From assembly GCA_937902805.1 (NCBI GenBank), contig CALEMB010000128.1, positions 1 to 14,917 of the forward strand: DNA of 14,917 nucleotides, read 5' to 3'. Below are positions 12,001-14,917 of the stretch, piece after piece. The translations under genes and the position numbers were made by a program. The number at the start of each line of letters is the position of its first letter. Within the stretch, counting starts at the first letter, position 1. The stretch is from an uncultured Bacteroidales bacterium. GTDB taxonomy: Bacteria; Bacteroidota; Bacteroidia; Bacteroidales; F082. The notes beneath the pieces are model-generated. The model was not told the origin of the DNA. It ran no database searches and saw only the letters and a program-made list of their open reading frames with translations.

Positions 12001-14917
12001 GCTTCTATGGCAGCCGTCCAGTAGGTTTCATCATACATAGAATCGAAATCACCTTCCCAAACGCCATTAACTAATTCTTTCGATTTGAATCCCGTACCAA
12101 TCTGTCCGCCCATGATCTTCACATGGGTGTTGCCCGTGACCAAGCCGTTCTCGCAGCCGCCATACACGGAAGCCGTGACGAGCGGCGTTGTGGTTTCCGT
12201 CTTTTTCATTTCCAATTCGGTGCGACCCACCACGCCCATGGCGATGGCCTTGGGATAGCTGATGGAGTCAGCTTCGCCGCGACCGCCACAGAAAATCCAG
12301 CCTCGGTCGTCGTCGTCGGGGTTGTGGTCGTCCCAAGGCATCAGGGAGCCATCGACACCCACCTTTCCGCCGCTGATGGTCACCTTGGTCAGACCATTCA
12401 GTTCCGGGTTGGTCAAACCAGTTTCCGTTGTTTTCAAGCTCTCAGGAACTTTCACTGTTATATTTGCATTTTCATTGGGATCATCGGCTGGATAGGTGAC
12501 AGGGATGTAGTTGAAAGTACCCACATTGCCCAACTGGCCGCCACCGTAGATACTGCGCTCCACGGTGCCGTTGGTCATTTCGACTATGGCATGGCCCAAG
12601 ACCAAAGCGGCCATTTCATCAGACGTATTGCCCTTGCCGCCGCCATAGATGGAGCCTTCCACTAAGCCGCCAATCATATTGACTAATGCCTCTTGCTTCA
12701 CTTGGCCGATTTCGCCGCCGCCATAGACGTTGCCCATCACATTGGCACCCGTGTTGATGTTCACCTCGGTGTTGGCCGAATTGGCAAACCTGCCGATGTT
12801 TGCAGTGGTGAGCAAGTCTCGCGCGCCACGGCTGGCACCGAAAACGTCGCCACCATAAAGGTCGCCGTTTGCAAGCGTCTCACCGATGATGCCACCGTTG
12901 ATGTTTACCGTACATTTCGATGGACCCGGATTATATCCCGTCGGAGGCGGACCCACAGAAGCATTGGAACCGCCGCCATACACGTTGCGGTGAATGGTGC
13001 CGCCCTCAATAGTCACAGTGGTGTTGAGGGTGACCGAACCGGCAGAAGAACAATAGCTATCGAGAACATCGTCACCGTCGGAGTCGTACTTGTCGATGCC
13101 ACGACCTGCGCCATAGACGTTGCCGCGATAGACCCATTTTTTAAGAGAATCTGCTTCTGGTTCCGGGTATGAGCCTGTGAAAGAATAAGCCATGCCAATC
13201 GTGCCCTTCTTCACCTTCACATCGGTGTTGAAGCGCACGTGGCCGTCCTCACCGCCGCCAAACACGGAGCCTCTGACGGAGGGACCTGCCCCCGACCCTG
13301 ACGACGAGCCGATGGTGACATCCGTCTCGTTGGTATAGCCAAGGAAGAAGTCGCGGCTATAGTCGAAGCGTGGGGTGTTATCCGGCTGATCGACATTCGG
13401 GAAGACGATACCTTTCGAAGAGCCATACACAAAACCGTTGCCTATATTATATGTTACAGCATCAGGATAACCAAGCGTACCGATGGTTCCACCATTGATC
13501 TTAACCGTAGCCTTACCAGTGGTAGTTGTAAGCGCTATGGACTCTACGTCGTCGTCATCCACAAGTTCGCCGTAACCGAAATAGTTGCCAATACCCACCG
13601 AAGCATATTCGCCGCCGCCAAACACATTGTACTGGATGGCACCATTGTTAATGGTAACCTCGGTGTTGCCGAACACTTTTCCAGCGGTGATGCTGTGGAC
13701 TTTTTCGAGGTTTGTGTTCACCACTCCTCCGCTATAAGATTTCAGGAAGTCCCAATAAGTATCCTTACCCTTACCGCCGCCAAACACCGTGCCTCCAATG
13801 AAACCATCGTCGATGGTGACTTTGGTATCTTTATACACGTGACCGTTCTCGCCACCGCCGAACACTGAATTGACGATGAAATTGCCGTCGGCACTAGGGG
13901 TTGTAGCAGGATCGGAATAGTTAATACGGACAACGCTCTCTTTCACATTGGCGAACGGGACGAAATCATAGCGGTCGCCCGCCATACCTCTTGAACCGCC
14001 AAACACATTGCCACTGTTGGCGAGAACATTTAAATCATCCTCCTTGTAAGTGCCAATATGCCCTCCAGTGATGATGATTTCAGTTTTACCAGTCGGCACA
14101 CGGTGGCCAACAATCGAATCTTCAATCTCAGTATATTCGAATTTGTAAGGCCAACTGAGCGCAAACTCGGTAGTGGGGTCATCATGTGGATCTCCAACCG
14201 AATAAAAACCCACCGAGGCCATGGCACCACCGCCATACACGCTGTTGCTGATGTAACCGCCATGGATGTTGACCTTGGTATTGCCTTGCGTGATGCCAGC
14301 CAAGGGGTTATATTTTCCAATTGTGATAGGAACAGGAGGATCGGTTTCAGGATAATAGGCTGGATTAGTGGTTCCAGGCCACAAAAGGGGTTTCGTGTCA
14401 TATTCATCGGTGCCGCAACCTGCGCCGTACACATTGCCGCGATACGGGAATTTTGCTTTTTGTTCCGTAGTCATGTGCTCGTATTCATAAAGTGTGCAGC
14501 CGATGGTGCCACTATAGACATTGACCACGGATTCCAAATAGGTGTGGCCGTTCTCGCCGGAGCCGTACACCGAGCCATTGATCTTGAGGTCGTCAAAGCC
14601 TCCGCCATCGGTGCCGATATTGACCTCAGAAGTAGCCACGTAGGTCACGTAATCAAGGAAATTACCAGGTTCAGCAATCTCACCACGGCCTGAGCCGAAC
14701 ACCATGCCGTTCTCGTTTCCGTCGCTGCCAATTTCGCCACCCGTGATGGTGACCTTGGAATGTCCGTGCCCAAGATAAGGATGAACGGGGCTTTCCAATT
14801 CGGAGGCGTTGTATGTGCCTACCGAGGCGATAGCGCCGCCGCCGTACACGTTGTGCCAAACCTTGCCGCCCGTGATTTCAACCTCGGTATCACCGAACAC
14901 GCTGCCTGAGGAGATCG
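1..14917 (-). CDS. Giant FGGG-repeat protein, internal fragment open at both ends
   Basis: The frame with codons at 14913-14915 down to 3-5 is open across the window: 4,971 complete codons, no stop met on reading, same phase at both edges and at about ten interior checks. About 114 [VIL][YF]GG/GS/GA motifs are spread evenly through it, often preceded by GNTxVxIxGGxIxG. Composition is rich in Gly, Asn, Thr, Val and Ser and poor in Cys. No catalytic motif, membrane segment or coiled coil is evident. Alternating beta-type residues with regular Gly suggest a parallel beta-solenoid, so a secreted or cell-surface fibre or adhesin is the most plausible role, but this is inference. Start, signal peptide and C-terminal sorting or anchor domain are outside the window, so the secretion route cannot be judged. 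I do not recognise a named family. An assembly artefact is unlikely because the repeat copies differ at many synonymous and non-synonymous sites while keeping the frame. Confidence 0.93.
84..191 (-). other. SPVVNMGY segment followed by a putative helix, copy 2
   Basis: This stretch reads SPVVNMGYYDALGT and then GALMDKLYDIIEAHHTGW. The spacing of Leu, Met and Ile suits an amphipathic helix. It follows the GAGRD module exactly as in copy 1, and is followed by an Ala/Thr-rich stretch and another FGGG turn (DIYGGGELAG) before the window ends. Confidence 0.6.
210..494 (-). repeat. GAGRD module, copy 2
   Basis: In protein order this module reads GKGGNVTLNLFGGKITQAAF, a GTIDGKITVNVFDAQ strand, NLYGAGRNTDYVPI, ERISPVVNVIHGTVQGSVYG and GGMGA. 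It aligns with 7980-8276 at an offset of about 7,782 bp with very similar protein sequence. It is followed, as in copy 1, by SPVVNxGY and a helical-looking segment (84-191). Confidence 0.82.
495..647 (-). other. Variable non-glycine insert with HIRQFP, copy 2
   Basis: This 51-residue interruption begins AAHIRQFPSYQDISND and is rich in Asp, Pro, Tyr and Asn, with a helical-looking ATLLEYMGYD segment. Only the I-R-[RQ]-F-P core and the place immediately before GKGGNVTLNLFGG are shared with the insert at 8277-8396; the rest has diverged and differs in length. Confidence 0.65.
1095..1427 (-). repeat. FGANN/HTAHT module, copy 2
   Basis: In protein order this module reads GTTILGSVFGANNRSGTPYG, a strand with DVYHTAHTAANT, an Ala/Pro-rich loop, EVYGGGNNASYTPNQ, HVHYCENTIKDLYGGSNAAD and IG. 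Its core aligns with 8850-9194 at an offset of 7,764 bp. The shared FGANN-SGTPYG core uses different synonymous codons in the two copies, and the following loop is unrelated in sequence though similar in length. Confidence 0.78.
2097..2762 (-). repeat. Meso-unit (copy 2, third)
   Basis: In protein order: YVFGGGKGFSNDP; YANVDSTFVTVSGG; SVLGGGNDAHTLGSTSV (Leu replaces the aromatic residue); YDGNIFGGGRNFQ; GRVAGNTFITMDGG; SIFGGGRMALTG; a GLATITVSGSSVIGN strand pair; DIFGSGKGDTK; ILAGRVANTKINVSGSP; SVFGGGEMAGIGYW. This is the cleanest example of the meso-unit and a good query for profile building. Confidence 0.8.
3621..4310 (-). repeat. Meso-unit (copy 2, second)
   Basis: In protein order: SVYGGGQGNFRDEF; NNVDSTRVVIKEV linker; MVFGGSQNGHVLDSTKV; YDGCVFGGGQGTV with a Pro/Gly/His insert; AGRVGGNSRVVM; NLYGGGMVALTG; a GKAKVELSGGFVGN strand pair; NVYGGSRGKLDEYEQ; RLANSAVKISGSP; SVYGGGQMANSGYW. 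It has two turns more than the corresponding part of copy 1. It is the most variable of the well-preserved units, with Gln frequent in the FGGGQ turns. Confidence 0.76.
4635..4880 (-). other. Large Asp/Ala/Trp insert, copy 2
   Basis: This interruption of about 82 residues contains DKYDDDDFINPITYFG, a DVASEDALLGCYRWDYF stretch, a Pro/Asn/Lys-rich stretch and a terminal ETWFG before SVFGGGSGYYP. Sequence identity to the insert at 11829-12098 is low, but length, composition (Trp, Tyr, Ala, Asp) and flanking motifs correspond. Confidence 0.65.
5325..6089 (-). repeat. Meso-unit (copy 2, first)
   Basis: In protein order: YVFGGGKGIGDD; ADVNSTLVKI linker with a Pro/Asp/Asn insert; SVFGGSEDGHVLGNTRV; YDGNIFGGGRNYS; AGRVQGNVKVEM; TLFGGGRLALTG; a GNITVRVTGGKIGN strand pair; DVYGGGKGEMN; TVFGGGEVANVGNYR. 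It shares the YDGNIFGGGRN core with the unit at 2097-2762, about 3.26 kb away, so meso-units recur within a macro-copy as well as between copies. A 25-residue Ala/Leu-rich stretch after GGGKGEMN interrupts the beta pattern. Confidence 0.78.
6400..7600 (-). other. AT-richer block bridging the two macro-copies
   Basis: Hand counts give 25 G+C of 60 at 7081-7140 and 22 of 60 at 7141-7200, against 37 of 60 at 11101-11160. Gly codons shift from mostly GGC to GGT and GGA, with more AAT, ATT and GTA. The encoded protein is the usual array: RLFGGGKGST, NVYGGGQLAQV, DVFGGGQGNN, YAYGGGMYASV, TVYGGGKGDD, NVFGGGKGTVT, DVFGGNDISGN, FVFGGAKKANIGG. The block also holds the extra GAGRD module. A different history for this part of the gene is possible. 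Confidence 0.6.
7095..7409 (-). repeat. GAGRD module, third diverged copy between the macro-repeats
   Basis: In protein order: GGDVTLNLNGGLITYDVFGG, a GNIHGKITVNVLQTG strand, SLYGAGRDADYTPD, KIDSPEINFIHNE, and after a short insert NVFGGGKGTVTA. It lies about 867 bp from the copy at 7980-8276, a local extra copy rather than part of the 7.7-kb periodicity. The second strand lacks the usual NVFDA and has NVLQTGST instead. Base composition here is visibly AT-richer than in the other two copies. Confidence 0.76.
7830..7940 (-). other. SPVVNIGY segment followed by a putative helix, copy 1
   Basis: This stretch reads SPVVNIGYEASMGT and then GELINTLFNTIHAHTDD, an amphipathic-looking stretch unusual for the array. 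The partner at 84-191 has the same arrangement. A third version near 6990-7060 keeps NPVVNIGYKEG and a short AQAIVDRVMGGG stretch. A helix capping or punctuating the solenoid is possible but only inferred. Confidence 0.6.
7980..8276 (-). repeat. GAGRD module, copy 1
   Basis: In protein order this module reads GKGGNVTLNLFGGKITNAYG, a GKIDGEIQVNVFDA strand, NLYGAGRDTDYEPN, ERLTPEINVIHGTVKGDVYG and GGKGTVTG. It recurs at 210-494 and, in more diverged form, at 7095-7409. It is the most conserved long block of the window: the T-L-N-L-x-G-G, Y-G-A-G-R-[DN]-x-D-Y and P-x-[IV]-N-x-I-H elements occur in all three copies. Confidence 0.82.
8277..8396 (-). other. Variable non-glycine insert with DIRRFP, copy 1
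   Basis: This 40-residue interruption of the FGGG array begins SADIRRFPASGYNWND and continues through Pro, Asp, His and Tyr residues to a Leu/Met/Ser stretch ending near HTDWY. It lacks the Gly/Val/Thr beta pattern of its surroundings and might include a short helix (YLLAMQSYL). It sits directly before the GAGRD module, as does its partner at 495-647, so it is a positionally fixed loop or small domain. Confidence 0.65.
8850..9194 (-). repeat. FGANN/HTAHT module, copy 1
   Basis: In protein order this module reads GNATIKGSVFGANNHSGTPY, then a strand with NVYSTAHTG, a Pro/Asn/Gly-rich loop of about 30 residues, QVFGGSNMADYTPLANKKAT, NVFDCHTNTIYDVFGGSN and AAHVG. It marks a fixed point late in each macro-copy where the GGG of the motif becomes GAN or GSN. 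Its partner is at 1095-1427. Confidence 0.78.
9900..10517 (-). repeat. Meso-unit (copy 1)
   Basis: In protein order: NVFGGGKGV; CNVNNTTITT linker; SIYGGGALAHVLGNTNV; WDGNVFGGGMGVDG; AGRVGGNTNVSM; SIYGGGRLGVTG; a GKATVEVKG strand pair; DIFGSGRGDVD; ILAGRVASTEITVSGSP; SVFGGGEMASIGYW. This is the full seven-step pattern of the meso-unit. It matches the unit at 2097-2762 at an offset of about 7,758-7,803 bp. Confidence 0.78.
11235..11591 (-). repeat. Meso-unit, short form (copy 1)
   Basis: The turn order is YLFGAGMSD, then a linker with TNVQEAEVTIKGG, SVFGGGEDGHVLG, DGNVFGSGRGFSG, a GSVGGNVKVDISGG strand pair and SVYGGGRLASVG. It matches the first half of the unit at 3621-4310 but then goes directly to the next section, omitting one GxG turn and one A-L-T-G-class turn. 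In line with this, the offset between macro-copies drops from 7,611 to 7,287 bp here. Confidence 0.68.
11829..12098 (-). other. Large Ala/Trp/Asp insert, copy 1
   Basis: This interruption of about 90 residues contains MYDETYWTAAIEAINGG, an AGINAAAAQFHECDAW stretch, YEAPYAVYDIFHG and GGALIGTNGHSFFG, and then returns to NVFGGGSGYYP. It is aromatic- and Ala-rich, with likely helical segments, which is foreign to the surrounding beta pattern. It occupies the same place between a GQIG strand and the GSGYYP turn as the insert at 4635-4880. A small domain displayed from the solenoid is one reading. Confidence 0.65.
12297..12335 (-). other. Asp-rich loop preceding DDRGW
   Basis: The loop reads WDDHNPDDDDRGW. 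The equivalent place in copy 2 (near 5140-5170) reads YYNDDRGHVF, so only the last DDRG is conserved and the Asp run is specific to this copy. Acidic loops can bind calcium in surface proteins, but the spacing matches no EF-hand or RTX pattern. Confidence 0.5.
13629..14917 (-). repeat. Amino-proximal FGGG array, upstream of the well-aligned macro-copy 1
   Basis: This is the most N-terminal part visible. It carries about ten FGGG-type turns, among them NVYGGGAIASVG (near 14850), MVFGSGRGE (near 14700), SVYGSGENGH (near 14575), NVYGAGCGTDEY (near 14435), SVYGGGAMASVG (near 14240), NVFGGSRGMAG (near 14010), SVFGGGENGHV (near 13870) and TVFGGGKGKDT (near 13790). The turn classes follow the same order as further along the protein, so it is more of the same array. 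Similarity to 6300-7000 is suggested by turn order, but I could not align it confidently. Several turns have Ser or Ala for the middle Gly (FGSG, YGSG, YGAG). Longer inserts of about 30 residues rich in Pro, Asp, Tyr and Thr separate some turns, for example around 14340-14420. Confidence 0.75.

Larger units (their letters stand above)
7830..13628 (-). repeat. Macro-repeat copy 1 (amino-proximal)
   Basis: The order of turns and inserts here parallels that of 84-6299. Anchor pairs (this copy / other copy): GGGEYASVG 13628 / GGGEVASVG 6299; the DDRG motif near 12300 / 5140; GSGYYP near 11800 / 4607; GGEMASIGYW 9900 / GGEMAGIGYW 2097; HTCTGNVFGG near 9703 / 1921; SEQG near 9555 / 1785; FGANNxSGTPYG near 9135 / 1371; YGAGR near 8108 / 326; SPVVNxGY near 7940 / 191. 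The offset is 7,758-7,803 bp over the low-coordinate part and about 7,155-7,330 bp over the high part; one step is a 324-bp difference. The copies keep protein motifs but differ widely at DNA level, indicating an old duplication held by selection rather than a recent tandem copy. Confidence 0.82.

Noticed and set aside
13062..13104. DKYDSDGDD stretch resembling a calcium-binding loop
   Set aside because: The Asp positions do not match the DxDxDG spacing of EF-hand or dockerin loops, and the stretch is not repeated elsewhere in the window.
1..14917. Regularly spaced near-identical GC-rich words resembling a CRISPR array or DNA satellite
   Set aside because: The recurring word is just the codons for Val-Tyr/Phe-Gly-Gly-Gly on the other strand. 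Spacing is uneven, flanks vary, and the phase always respects codons, so this is protein repetition, not a DNA repeat array.
1..14917. Chlamydial Pmp-type GGA[ILV]/FxxN repeats or a classical autotransporter passenger
   Set aside because: The Gly-Gly motif here is [YF]GGG followed by other classes, without paired FxxN motifs, and no beta-barrel domain is visible in the window, so assignment to either family is not supported.

Overview
The window holds no intergenic DNA that I can see. Read on the minus strand, in the frame whose codons occupy bases 3-5, 6-8 ... 14913-14915, it is one uninterrupted reading frame of 4,971 complete codons that runs off both edges. I read it through without meeting a stop, and I checked the phase of the recurrent Gly-Gly codons at about ten places from base 3 to base 14000; all agree. 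The window is therefore an internal slice of a giant gene encoding a protein of at least about half a megadalton. Start codon, signal peptide, promoter, C-terminal anchor and terminator all lie outside it.

The protein is almost entirely repetitive. Its hallmark is a [VIL]-[YF]-G-G-[GSA] motif, which I count about 114 times (one per roughly 44 residues). Most are embedded in a longer unit of the form G-N-T-x-V-x-I-x-G-G-x-I-x-G-x-V-[YF]-G-G-G. Alternating hydrophobic residues punctuated by Gly, Asn and Thr are what a parallel beta-solenoid (beta-helix) of a secreted or surface-exposed protein would look like. That fold is inferred from pattern, not demonstrated.

The repetition is hierarchical. 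(1) The basic FGGG turns fall into a few classes by the residues that follow (GxG; E/R-[LM]-A-S/L-V/T-G; EDGHV/SEQG), and these succeed each other in a near-fixed order. (2) They assemble into meso-units of about 360-770 bp, clearest at 2097-2762, 3621-4310, 5325-6089, 9900-10517 and 11235-11591. (3) A macro-duplication of about 7.2-7.8 kb makes the amino-proximal half (about 7830-13628) a diverged copy of the carboxy-proximal half (about 84-6299). Distinctive non-FGGG inserts sit at matching places in both copies. A third copy of one module (7095-7409) lies in an AT-richer stretch between them.

Layout in protein order, from high to low coordinates: amino-proximal FGGG array (14917-13629); macro-copy 1 (13628-7830); AT-richer bridging block with the extra GAGRD module (about 7600-6400, overlapping the edge of copy 2); macro-copy 2 (6299-84); then the frame continues past base 1.

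Organism: nothing taxonomically decisive is present. A huge Gly/Asn/Thr/Val-rich, low-cysteine secreted-looking repeat protein with moderate GC would fit a gut or rumen Bacteroidales bacterium such as Prevotella or Bacteroides. That is a weak inference. I do not recognise a named family and assign no gene symbol. No RNA genes, CRISPR arrays, insertion sequences or regulatory sites were seen.
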